Shown: positions 42,453 to 50,292 of the stretch, in pieces
Layout of the letters: the number at the start of each line of letters is the position of its first letter
Numbering within the stretch: position 1 is the stretch's first letter
DNA from: Paenibacillus antibioticophila
Lineage (GTDB): Bacteria; Bacillota; Bacilli; Paenibacillales; Paenibacillaceae
Assembly (NCBI RefSeq): GCF_000455265.1
Contig: NZ_HG005143.1
Location: forward strand, 98,266-162,265
Direction: 5' to 3'
Length of the DNA stretch: 64,000 nucleotides
The notes under the pieces: model-generated
The model's database searches: none
Told to the model about the DNA's origin: nothing
What the model saw: only the letters and a program-made list of their open reading frames with translations
Made by a program: the position numbers and the translations under genes

Positions 42453-43709
42453 TTAACCGTTCCCCTCGCGATGCCATTCCGCTACAACAAGCTCTACGAT
42501 ACGCTGGGCAGTATCCTTCCGGTACGGCAGGACATGACCGTGATAAGGATAATACATCAGATAGCTGTATAACGTTTCATAGCCTCCCTTTTCCCACTCC
42601 TCGCGATGAGGCAGATAGCCTGCGCAGCCATTCGTGTAGCCATTAAGGAACAGCAACTGCGACTCGACTCTGAGAGAGGCTTCAAGCGAGATTTCACAAA
42701 AAATCTCATCCGGCAAGCCGCAAAAGCAACCTTCATTCAGGAAGAAGAACTGGACACTCGTCTCCTGGATTTGACTCACAATGCCAGCCTGTCTAAGCCT
42801 TTCGCACTCGTCTAGCCAGGACGCCCCCTCTATTCCAAACCGAGCGCGCGCCTCATCGGCGATTTGCAGCGCCTGCTCCTCTGAGGGCACGTCAGAATGA
42901 AATTCGATCTTCCTGCTATACAGGGAGAGGCGCTCCACTTGGCTCGGTTCAAATTGAAGCCGCTTAGCATCTTGCAGGATCAGGTCGGAAATTCGCTCCA
43001 CATCCTGCAGCGTACCTCCGTTAATCGTGTTTACTCCTCTAGGCTTGAGATTTCCAGACGCTCCTTGAAGCAGCATGACCGGACAACCGAATTCATCCGA
43101 CAGCTTGTCTCGGGTCATCCCGAAATAATCGCTGGATATATCCGTATGCTCCATCAGGATATTGGGATGTGCACCGACCCTTAGAACCAAGGCCAACGGG
43201 CGGCCGTTAGCCGCATTAACGATTTGGAGCGCTCCGAGGCGCTTATCTGCAAGCGAGCATCCATCCCTCCGATTTTCGGCTAATTCCGAATACGTGACCG
43301 ACCAACCGATCAAGCAGGGCTGCAACTGGAGCAGCGCTTCCCGGGTCGCCTCAGCTACCTTGCTGCACAGCAGGGTGAAATATCTCTGTCCATTTAACGG
43401 TGATAACGGAGCGGGAGCAGAATGGGTATGTGAGAAATTAAGCATTATCCTGGCTGCAGGAATGCCTAGTGCTTTCGCTGTTAACGAACGCAATTCATCC
43501 GATAGCTTCGCAGTCAGTCCAAGACTGTCTATCGCGATCAAACAGCTGCGCTCCTGTCCGAGCTCGAACAGAACGATCTGTACGCTTAGGCGATGCAGAA
43601 TGCCTCTCGCTTGGCCGTCTCCCCTATAGCCGCCAATCAACTCAACCGGAAAATCGGGGGTAATGTCTTTTTGCGAAAATGCGGCTTTGCAATGATGGGT
43701 TAGATTCAT
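42453..43709 (-). CDS. Neutral/alkaline ceramidase-like hydrolase
   Basis: The 418-residue protein resembles the N-terminal catalytic region of neutral ceramidases: FSQKDITPDFPVELIGGY, CLIAIDSLGL, the metal-site-like LNFSHTHSAP, GAHPNIL and LLQGASGNLKPRG. It lacks a signal peptide, unlike secreted ceramidases, so the true substrate may be a different amide or ester. AAGGAG lies 8 bases before the ATG. It is upstream of thrS and downstream of the helicase gene. Its leader has two mutually exclusive hairpins (43745-43811). Confidence 0.85.
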   Translation of the reverse strand: MNLTHHCKAAFSQKDITPDFPVELIGGYRGDGQARGILHRLSVQIVLFELGQERSCLIAIDSLGLTAKLSDELRSLTAKALGIPAARIMLNFSHTHSAPAPLSPLNGQRYFTLLCSKVAEATREALLQLQPCLIGWSVTYSELAENRRDGCSLADKRLGALQIVNAANGRPLALVLRVGAHPNILMEHTDISSDYFGMTRDKLSDEFGCPVMLLQGASGNLKPRGVNTINGGTLQDVERISDLILQDAKRLQFEPSQVERLSLYSRKIEFHSDVPSEEQALQIADEARARFGIEGASWLDECERLRQAGIVSQIQETSVQFFFLNEGCFCGLPDEIFCEISLEASLRVESQLLFLNGYTNGCAGYLPHREEWEKGGYETLYSYLMYYPYHGHVLPYRKDTAQRIVELVVAEWHREGNG

Positions 43710-43744
43710 TGAGCTCTCTCCTTAGTTATTCTTTGGATGGATCA

Positions 43745-43811
43745 AGCCTGAATCAGGGCCCCTTTTCTATCCTCTTCATGCATTCCCGGCCCTGTCAGGC
43801 TATGCATGAAG
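43745..43811 (-). promoter_or_regulatory. Pair of mutually exclusive hairpins before the ceramidase-like gene
   Basis: Stem 1: 43745-43760 pairs with 43788-43801 (AGCCTGA and CAGGGCC parts, 14 pairs, two-base bulge). Stem 2: CTTCATGCAT (43774-43783) pairs with ATGCATGAAG (43802-43811). The stems interleave, so only one can form. The region is also downstream of the helicase gene and could serve its 3' end. Confidence 0.5.
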
Positions 43812-43925
43812 ATTTAACAATAGCTAGGTTCATACCTATCACTCCCGGATAATTTCTGATTCTTATTCCTCATATTACCATGGGGACATCATCTTTCCGG
43901 GGATAAAAGATCACATGCGAGTCAT

Positions 43926-46136
43926 TCACTCCGTACTCAGCACCTCTAAAAGCCCCATCTCAAGACAGACGCGGAGCGACAAGGTTCGAAGCTCCTGTGC
44001 AAACCGGATATCGACCAGATCTCCATTCACCCCGGTCACCTCGCCCGTTCCGAAGCTGCGGTGCTTTATACTGTCTCCAGGCCGGATGGCGGCCGAATTG
44101 ACGCTGCCTTCTGCCGATGACGCTGCCTGCTCCGGCTGCAACAGCGAGCGGACATGTGAGACGAAGCGGGACTCACCCGTCTTCTCTCCGCCCCGCTCCC
44201 GGCAGGAGATCAGTTCAAGATGTCGCTTCGCCCGGGTCATGCCGACATAAAATAAGCGAACCGCCTCCTCCATCCGACTCTCATCTCCGGATGAATAGGC
44301 TTTAATATCCTCGGAGGATGGAATCATGCCGTCCATCAGATCAATCATGTATACTCTCTCGAATTCAAGACCTTTCGCACTATGAAAAGTAGAAAGGGTT
44401 AATAGCTGTTGATCCTGCCGATGTCTCTTAGAGGTCTTTAAAGCTGCCTCCAGCTCCTTCAACCTGGCCGCAAAGGCCTCCATCGACTCCTGCGTTCCGG
44501 CTATTTCCTCCAAGGTGCCCAGAATCTCATTCAAGTTATCCTTCCGGTGTCCTTGCCACTCGCACAGCTTGTCCAGCCCCTTATCGTACCCGAGTCTCTC
44601 ACGGATCACCCGAATAGCCGGCAGCGGCGGCATCCCTTTCATCTCCCGCAAGGTATCGCGGACAGCTTCCAGCGGCTTGATTTGATAGTCCTTTAAGGGA
44701 ACATGCCGGAGTAAATTATCGAACACGGATTCCTGATTGTCGATGCTCAGCAATGCTGCCATCTGTTGCTTGCTGATGTACCCGTTCATTTTCAAGTGAA
44801 TTTTGTGGAGCAGGTCTGCACGTTTGTCCGTAAAGGTCATCCGCATGAAATTCAGAATATCCTCGACGACCCAATGGGAGAAGAAGCGATTATCCATATC
44901 CTTGATGTAAAACGGAATCGCTGCCTGGTCCAACGCATGAACCATGGCAATGGAGGAAGCATTGTTCCGATACAGAATCGCCGAACTCGCGAGCTGATCG
45001 CTGTCCAAGGAGCGAAGCTCCTCCACCAGATAGGCTGCCTGTGCCCTTGAATCCGCGGCCGTATGGATATGAATGGTGCCCTCGTCTTCATTTTCCGTGT
45101 ACATCTTCTTGTCATAGCGCTGCTTATTGCGCCGGATAAACCGATCGGCTGTATTGACGATAACAGGGACTGACCGGTAATTTTGTTCCATGAAAAGCAC
45201 TTCGGCGGAAGGATAGTAATCTCGGAAATGAAGCAGATATTCCGGTTCTGCGCCGCGCCAGCCGTAGATCGACTGGTCATCATCGGCCACGACGAACAAA
45301 TTGCCATGACGCTTTACCAGCTTGGAAATGAGCTCGTGCTGCACTAACGAGGTATCCTGACTTTCGTCTGTCAGCAGATAGTCGTATCTTTCCTGATAAG
45401 CTGCAAGCAGCGCAGGATGATGATCCAGCAAATCGTTAGCGAGCGTGAGCATATCATCGTAATCAACAAGCAGACAGGAATGGCTCGTACGCTTAAAGCG
45501 CTCATATTCTCTTAGGACCCGTTCCGCCTGAGCAACACTAACCTTGACAGCTCCCCATTGATCCTCGGATAGCATTTTATTCTTTACATAGCTGATATAA
45601 GTCGTCAGTTCCTCCATTTGGTCGTCTGTCAGCGGTTCTCCATTTATGGATTTATAGATATGCCGCAAGATGGCCTGCTTGTATAAAGGCGGCTGATCCG
45701 GGGATGCGGAGCGGACTCCAGCCTGATCCATGCTCCCTTCGATAATCCGGAAGGAATCCGGCTGATCCCGGTAATGCTCCCGAACAATCTCAAAGCACAG
45801 GCTGTGGATCGTAGAGAACTGCACCTGAGCATGCTGGCCTGGAAAATAACGGACAAACCGCTCCTTCATCTCATTCGCAGAGGCACGGCTGAAAGTCACC
45901 GCCTTGATCCGGGACGGGCGGACTCCAAGTTCACGTACGAGATATCCGATTCGCATCAGCAATGTGGTCGTCTTGCCCGAGCCTGGAGATGCAAGAAGCA
46001 GGACGGCTCCCTCTGTTTGGGTGACCGCCTGCTTCTGGATTTTGTTCAAAGATACGCCCAGTTCATTCTGGATATATGCAAAATAGTTCAACGGTAAATC
46101 AATGATCGTATCTGTGGCTGCTTCTGTAGTCATCAT
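43926..46136 (-). CDS. UvrD/Rep-family ATP-dependent DNA helicase (YjcD-like)
   Basis: This 736-residue superfamily 1A helicase has motif I ASPGSGKTTTLL, motif Ia VTFSRASANEMKERF, motif II LLTDESQDTS, motif III VADDDQSIYGWRGAEP, motif IV FMEQNYRS, motif V TFHSAKGLEFERVYMIDL and motif VI LFYVGMTRAKRHLEL. The C-terminus has a short SH3-like tail (HRSFGTGEVTGVNGDLVDIRF). The length and tail fit the B. subtilis YjcD group more than PcrA. AAAGGAT precedes the ATGATG start. It is followed by the hairpin region at 43745-43811. Confidence 0.92.
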   Translation of the reverse strand: MMTTEAATDTIIDLPLNYFAYIQNELGVSLNKIQKQAVTQTEGAVLLLASPGSGKTTTLLMRIGYLVRELGVRPSRIKAVTFSRASANEMKERFVRYFPGQHAQVQFSTIHSLCFEIVREHYRDQPDSFRIIEGSMDQAGVRSASPDQPPLYKQAILRHIYKSINGEPLTDDQMEELTTYISYVKNKMLSEDQWGAVKVSVAQAERVLREYERFKRTSHSCLLVDYDDMLTLANDLLDHHPALLAAYQERYDYLLTDESQDTSLVQHELISKLVKRHGNLFVVADDDQSIYGWRGAEPEYLLHFRDYYPSAEVLFMEQNYRSVPVIVNTADRFIRRNKQRYDKKMYTENEDEGTIHIHTAADSRAQAAYLVEELRSLDSDQLASSAILYRNNASSIAMVHALDQAAIPFYIKDMDNRFFSHWVVEDILNFMRMTFTDKRADLLHKIHLKMNGYISKQQMAALLSIDNQESVFDNLLRHVPLKDYQIKPLEAVRDTLREMKGMPPLPAIRVIRERLGYDKGLDKLCEWQGHRKDNLNEILGTLEEIAGTQESMEAFAARLKELEAALKTSKRHRQDQQLLTLSTFHSAKGLEFERVYMIDLMDGMIPSSEDIKAYSSGDESRMEEAVRLFYVGMTRAKRHLELISCRERGGEKTGESRFVSHVRSLLQPEQAASSAEGSVNSAAIRPGDSIKHRSFGTGEVTGVNGDLVDIRFAQELRTLSLRVCLEMGLLEVLSTE

Positions 46137-46210
46137 TGTCTATCCTTTCTACCCACAGGTATTCAAGATAGGATTATATCAGATTTCAGCCTTGGGGGCG
46201 TTGCCGGTCC

Positions 46211-46247
46211 AAATAAAAAAAACCAAGAATTCGTCTCCGAATCTTGG
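46211..46247 (-). terminator. Terminator of the small HNR-motif gene
   Basis: CCAAGAATTCG / CGAATCTTGG stem (46223-46247) followed on the minus strand by TTTTTTTTATTT. It is placed directly after the 57-codon frame. Confidence 0.85.
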
Positions 46248-46294
46248 CTAGATCAAAATTTCGTTAATTTCCGCTATAGGAGTGGTTCTTGGTG

Positions 46295-46468
46295 TTACAT
46301 AATTTCTGCATTTTTCAAGGCATGCTCCCAACTGGGAAAGTAGAATAAAGCGCTCCGCATTAACTGGGGATCCTTCTGCTTTACCTGCTTCTTGTTCACA
46401 GAGTTCCCCTCTGAATGAAGCTGTCTGATCCGGGCAAGAACCTGATCTGCATCAAGTGTAATATCCAT
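46295..46468 (-). CDS. 57-residue protein with one HNR-like motif
   Basis: This short frame starts with ATG at 46468, with GGGGGG 7 bases upstream, and ends at a TAA followed by a strong terminator. The protein has the pattern of the homing-endonuclease-associated repeat (HNR): VLARIRQLHSEGNSVNKK, VKQKDPQLMRSA, and LFYFPSWEHALKNA, against the family pattern I..IR.LH.EG..LN...V....P.L...A...FGSWE.AL..A. HNR modules are small helical units usually repeated and tied to DNA-acting proteins. A single free-standing copy may bind DNA, but the role is unknown. It lies after the methyltransferase gene on the same strand. Confidence 0.7.
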   Translation of the reverse strand: MDITLDADQVLARIRQLHSEGNSVNKKQVKQKDPQLMRSALFYFPSWEHALKNAEIM

Positions 46469-46545
46469 CCCATCACCCCCCTTGGCTCCATCATTGCCAT
46501 GAGCAGGGGAATCTATGCAGTAGGATTGGATTTCTCTTCCAATTC

Positions 46546-47367
46546 TTATTTAATTCCAATCCGCATCCGATATCCAAATCGCATGGTTCTGCTACCTTCG
46601 CTGAATTCCTTCTCTACACGGTTTCTAAAAGCTTCAATTGCCGGGGCAAGCGCCTCCGGCTGCAGCTTTAACACGGTCTGCAACCCGCCTTGGCTGAGTG
46701 CCAAGCCGATAAAACGCTCTGCAGTGCAGTCCTCCTGATGATGAAATACAATTTCCCGTGTATAACGAAATACTCCGCTCTCCCGAAGGGTCGCAAGATG
46801 CTTTTCTTTATCGCGCTTAACCGCACCGCTGTCTGGCGCCTCAAGCCGCTGCAGAAGCTCATCCCCGGCTGCGATCAGCCGCACATACTCCTGCTCCAGC
46901 TGCCACCCGATCACAGGAGGCCAATCGCAATCAAAGGCAGCGAATACACCCCCTGGCTTCAGCACCCGATTTACTTCCTGCAACGTGCTGATCGGCTCCA
47001 TCCAGTGGAACGACTGGGAGCAGGTGATCAGGTCAACCGACTCGTCCGCGGTATCCAGCCGATTAGAAAATCCCTTGACGAAGGTAATTGCATCTGCACC
47101 GCTGCTGCGCAGCTTGGCCTCCGCCTGTTCTCTCATCCCGTCATTAGGTTCTACTCCGATGACACGCTCCGCATGTCCATTCCAGATCATGGTCGAGAGA
47201 CCCGTTCCACACCCGATATCCATAACGAGCTGCGGCTTCCGTCCCAAATAGCCTTCAAGAATCTCAAGAACTGCCTTCGGCGCCTCTGGACGATGCTGAT
47301 CATACAGGGCTGCAAAGCCGGTGAATCTCTCCACATTTTCTTGTCTGTTTCCCGCAGGTATATTCAT
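46546..47367 (-). CDS. Class I SAM-dependent methyltransferase
   Basis: The 273-residue protein has motif I VMDIGCGTGLST, an acidic residue after strand 2 (VIGVEPND), SQSFHWME in the motif IV position and RVLKPGGVFAAFD, the Methyltransf_11 pattern of small-molecule methyltransferases. GAGAGGAG lies 9 bases before the ATG. It follows the VanW-family gene by about 40 bases. The substrate cannot be inferred. Confidence 0.9.
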   Translation of the reverse strand: MNIPAGNRQENVERFTGFAALYDQHRPEAPKAVLEILEGYLGRKPQLVMDIGCGTGLSTMIWNGHAERVIGVEPNDGMREQAEAKLRSSGADAITFVKGFSNRLDTADESVDLITCSQSFHWMEPISTLQEVNRVLKPGGVFAAFDCDWPPVIGWQLEQEYVRLIAAGDELLQRLEAPDSGAVKRDKEKHLATLRESGVFRYTREIVFHHQEDCTAERFIGLALSQGGLQTVLKLQPEALAPAIEAFRNRVEKEFSEGSRTMRFGYRMRIGIK

Positions 47368-47408
47368 CTTCCGCTTCTCCTCTCCCGAATTGTTATCATT
47401 ATACCATT

Positions 47409-48359
47409 TCAGGAAGGAGGTTGAAGCTGGTCGCCAGGCTCGGCATTGGTTTCTATTCGGATTTCATCCGGCATGCGCTTCGGCTTGGAGACACCCGGAA
47501 CCTCCCGAGGATAGAATTCGATCATCTCCGAAGAATACACCGTGATTTGGACCCTGCCCTGACCCGAGAATGTCCGCAGCAACACAGGCTGATTATACGG
47601 ATTGCGAAAAGCAAAATCAGGACCTCCCCAGCTGACCGTTGCATCCCGTCCGGAAGGGACATAAGGAACGTGCCTGCTGTGCGAATAACGATGGACGACC
47701 TGTAATCCGGCACGGTCAATCGCATTAAACAGAGTGGAGGAGACTTGGCAGATACCGCCGCCAATGCCTTCGGATAATTCTCCTCGTACGATTACCGGCG
47801 CCTGCTTATAACCTTTCTCCCGTGTTCGGATTCCTACCGTTTCGTTGAAGGAAAACGTCTCTCCGGGGAATACAACGGTATTGTCGATGGCCTTTGCCGC
47901 CAGATGGATATTATGGGAGCGGCTCTGATTCCGGGAATTATAATAAGTCACATAATAACCGATCGCCTTTTCTCGCAGCGGAGCCAATATTTCACTGTCT
48001 ACCCGCGGATAAAGCGCCCTTCGAGGAACCTCAACCGCTGGCGAGCCTTCTCCATACATAAAATCATAAAAAAGCTCAGCAAAACGCTCTTCATCCAGCG
48101 TATAGCCAATAACCTCCGGAATAATCGCACCGGAATTTCCGAATCGGGCGTTCTCCGGCTGCTTGTGCACCACGGGAACAAGACTTTTCATCAGCGAATC
48201 CAGTTTGGCTTGATCCACAAGGGGCCAGACCGGCTGCTCATATTCCTGTCTCTCCACATTAGCTATCGTCTGTTCTTTGAAGTTAATTGATAAATGGTCC
48301 GGCACTGCAGGCTGAAGCGCCAGTATTGTTGATACCGCTGTGGCTGCAATCCATTTCAA
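47409..48359 (-). CDS. VanW-family protein, secreted or membrane-anchored
   Basis: The 316-residue protein has an N-terminal hydrophobic segment (about 3-17), a variable region, and the VanW domain: YYNSRNQSRSHNIHLAAKAI, VFPGETFSFNETVGIRT, GIGGGICQVSSTLFNA, YVPSGRDATVSWGGPDFAFRN. VanW proteins occur near vancomycin-resistance and cell-wall genes, but their biochemical role is unsettled. It starts with TTG at 48359, with AAGGTG 8 bases upstream; a nearby ATG is out of frame. It leads a unit with the methyltransferase and HNR genes. Confidence 0.88.
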   Translation of the reverse strand: MKWIAATAVSTILALQPAVPDHLSINFKEQTIANVERQEYEQPVWPLVDQAKLDSLMKSLVPVVHKQPENARFGNSGAIIPEVIGYTLDEERFAELFYDFMYGEGSPAVEVPRRALYPRVDSEILAPLREKAIGYYVTYYNSRNQSRSHNIHLAAKAIDNTVVFPGETFSFNETVGIRTREKGYKQAPVIVRGELSEGIGGGICQVSSTLFNAIDRAGLQVVHRYSHSRHVPYVPSGRDATVSWGGPDFAFRNPYNQPVLLRTFSGQGRVQITVYSSEMIEFYPREVPGVSKPKRMPDEIRIETNAEPGDQLQPPS

Positions 48360-48615
48360 AGTGTATACACCTTCGATCCAAGTCCAATTTTTGATTAGCT
48401 TGACCTGAATCCCTATATCTCATACCACCTTGGAGACATACAACCTATGAAGCAGCAAAAGACACAGACTGGAGCTTTGTCCCACCGTAACGGGTGGGTT
48501 GCAACATGATTAGCACAGCCAACCACAAGCGGTTCCCCATTTGGCCGGAAGACAGCAACATAAGAGGGACGAGGGAGGTCCGCTATTCGCTCAATCGAGC
48601 AATCAAGTGCTTATT

Positions 48616-48785
48616 GGCATTAAAATTGCCGGGGGAGAGGCTCTTGCGACAAAACAAGTGACATATGGCATTAAAATTGTCGGGGGAGAGGCTCGTACGA
48701 CGAAACAAGTGACATATGGCATTAAAATTGCCGAGGGAGAGGCTCGTACGACGAAACAAGTGACATATGGCATTAAAATTGCTGG
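48616..48785 (+). repeat. 51-base tandem repeat, three full copies and a partial
   Basis: Units begin at 48616, 48667, 48718 and 48769 with GGCATTAAAATTG. The period is exactly 17 codons. A frame at 48541-48798 would read it as GIKI-x-GGEA-x-TTKQVTY repeats, but that frame starts with TTG and has no ribosome site. Outside the array, the 495-base gap (48360-48854) holds only a small GGTGGG hairpin near 48482 and an inverted repeat AGCCGCTC / GAGCGGCT at 48797-48832. Confidence 0.85.
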
Positions 48786-48854
48786 GTCACATGAATAGCC
48801 GCTCGGGAACGTAAAATTGTCCCAGAGCGGCTGCGGCTGTTCCATTTCATTCTA

Positions 48855-50276
48855 CTATTCAGAGGAAGTATAAATAAGATATTCCCAAGGCTCCAAGGTG
48901 ACATGCTGCTCAGCTGCTAAGGCTACAGAGGCTCCATCCTTGAAAGATCTGTATTCTCCGGCAAAGGAACCTATCTGAACCTTGTCCTCGACTGCTTCAG
49001 ACGATAGGTTGGCCACAACGATCACCTTGCTGTCTTCCTTTTCCCTGGCAAAAGCCAGTACTGGATCTCCCCTGGTGTCAAGACGCTCAAAGCTGCCTCC
49101 TGCATCCCCGTTCCCCAGCGCTGGGTGGGCATGCTTCAGTTCCGTTAACTCCCGGTAGAAATCCTGCATCGCCAGATTATCCCAGACAATCTCATCCTTC
49201 TCAAAAAATTGCAGTCGCTTGTTCAGTCCCGCCTCTTGCCCGGAATAGATCAGAGGCATCCCCGGCATAGTGAACGTGAGAACCGCCATCGGCTCAACGG
49301 CCTCGCCCAGCCGTTCAAATTCTGTCCCGGTCCAGGAGTTCTCATCATGGTTCGAGGTAAAATGAAGCGGATAAGTGCCCTTGGGATAGCCGGTGCTTAT
49401 CCGTTCGCCATAGCGAAGCACTTGCTCCACACGGCTCTGTCCCTGTTCCTTTGCAATGCTGTTCATCAGATTGTAGAACTGCCAGCCGTAATTGGCATTG
49501 AAGGCATAGCTAAGCAGCTTGATCTGCTGATCGTCTTCAGCGAGCATAAAGACCGGTTTGATCTGCTCCAATTGCTTGCGGGCCTCTTCCCAGAAATCCG
49601 TCGGCACCCCGCTTGCATAATCACAGCGGAATCCATCGATATCAAATTCCTCGACCCAGTATGTCATGGCATCCAGCATGGCGGCCCTCATCTCGGAATT
49701 ATCGAAGTTCAGGTCCGCCACATCCGACCAGTTCGTTCCCGGCGGTTGTACGACATTGCCTGCTTCATCGGTCGTGTACCAGCCGGGATTGCCCAGCCAT
49801 TCATGATCCCATCCGGTGTGATTGGCGACCCAATCCAGCACGACCTTGAAGCCCATGCCATGGGCCTGCTCCACCAACGCCCTGAAATCCTCTTCATCCC
49901 CGAATTCCGGGTTAATTCCCTTATAGTCTTGCACGGCGTAATACGATCCCAGCGAGCCATTGCGCTTCACTTCCGAGATCGGGTGAATCGGCATCAGCCA
50001 AAGAATATCGACGCCAAGCTCCTTGAGCCGGGGCAGATGCTCGGCGAAGGCGCGGAACGTCCCCTCCTTTGTATATTGCCGTACATTGACCTCATACATC
50101 ACGGCTTGATCCGCCCACTCCGGAACCGGAGCAGACCGGGATATCGGCTCCTTCTCTCCTTGCGGCTTCTTGTCACCTTCCCCTGTGTCTCCGCCGGAAG
50201 TCCCTCCACAGGCACTGAGCCCCAGGATTGAAATCATGAGCGGAACGACAATGAGCCATTTCGTCGGTTTATTCAA
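48855..50276 (-). CDS. GH13 alpha-amylase-type lipoprotein
   Basis: The roughly 473-residue lipoprotein has a signal peptide and lipobox ILGLSAC (about residue 22), a G/D/E/K-rich linker, then an amylase barrel: AVMYEVNVRQYTKEG, VVLDWVANHTGWDHEW, nucleophile Asp in DGFRCDYASG, acid Glu in FMLAEDD, third Asp in HFTSNHDENS. It should hydrolyse alpha-1,4-glucans at the cell surface and feed the importer. The TTG at 50276 (GGAGG 8 bases upstream) is preferred to the GTG at 50285, which touches the ribosome site. It is the last gene of the alpha-glucan operon, about 16 bases after GH31. Confidence 0.92.
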   Translation of the reverse strand: MNKPTKWLIVVPLMISILGLSACGGTSGGDTGEGDKKPQGEKEPISRSAPVPEWADQAVMYEVNVRQYTKEGTFRAFAEHLPRLKELGVDILWLMPIHPISEVKRNGSLGSYYAVQDYKGINPEFGDEEDFRALVEQAHGMGFKVVLDWVANHTGWDHEWLGNPGWYTTDEAGNVVQPPGTNWSDVADLNFDNSEMRAAMLDAMTYWVEEFDIDGFRCDYASGVPTDFWEEARKQLEQIKPVFMLAEDDQQIKLLSYAFNANYGWQFYNLMNSIAKEQGQSRVEQVLRYGERISTGYPKGTYPLHFTSNHDENSWTGTEFERLGEAVEPMAVLTFTMPGMPLIYSGQEAGLNKRLQFFEKDEIVWDNLAMQDFYRELTELKHAHPALGNGDAGGSFERLDTRGDPVLAFAREKEDSKVIVVANLSSEAVEDKVQIGSFAGEYRSFKDGASVALAAEQHVTLEPWEYLIYTSSE

Positions 50277-50292
50277 AGCATTCACCTCCCGG

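Noticed and set aside
43745..43811. H-type pseudoknot from the two interleaved stems
   Set aside because: With no bases between the two 3' strands the required loop cannot span a 14-pair stem, so the stems are better read as alternatives.
48541..48798. 85-residue frame over the 51-base tandem repeat as a gene
   Set aside because: It starts with TTG without a ribosome site, has no recognisable family, and is explained by the repeat having a period divisible by three.
49209..50231. Plus-strand open frame of 340 codons
   Set aside because: Antisense shadow of the GH13 lipoprotein gene, whose catalytic motifs are clear on the minus strand.
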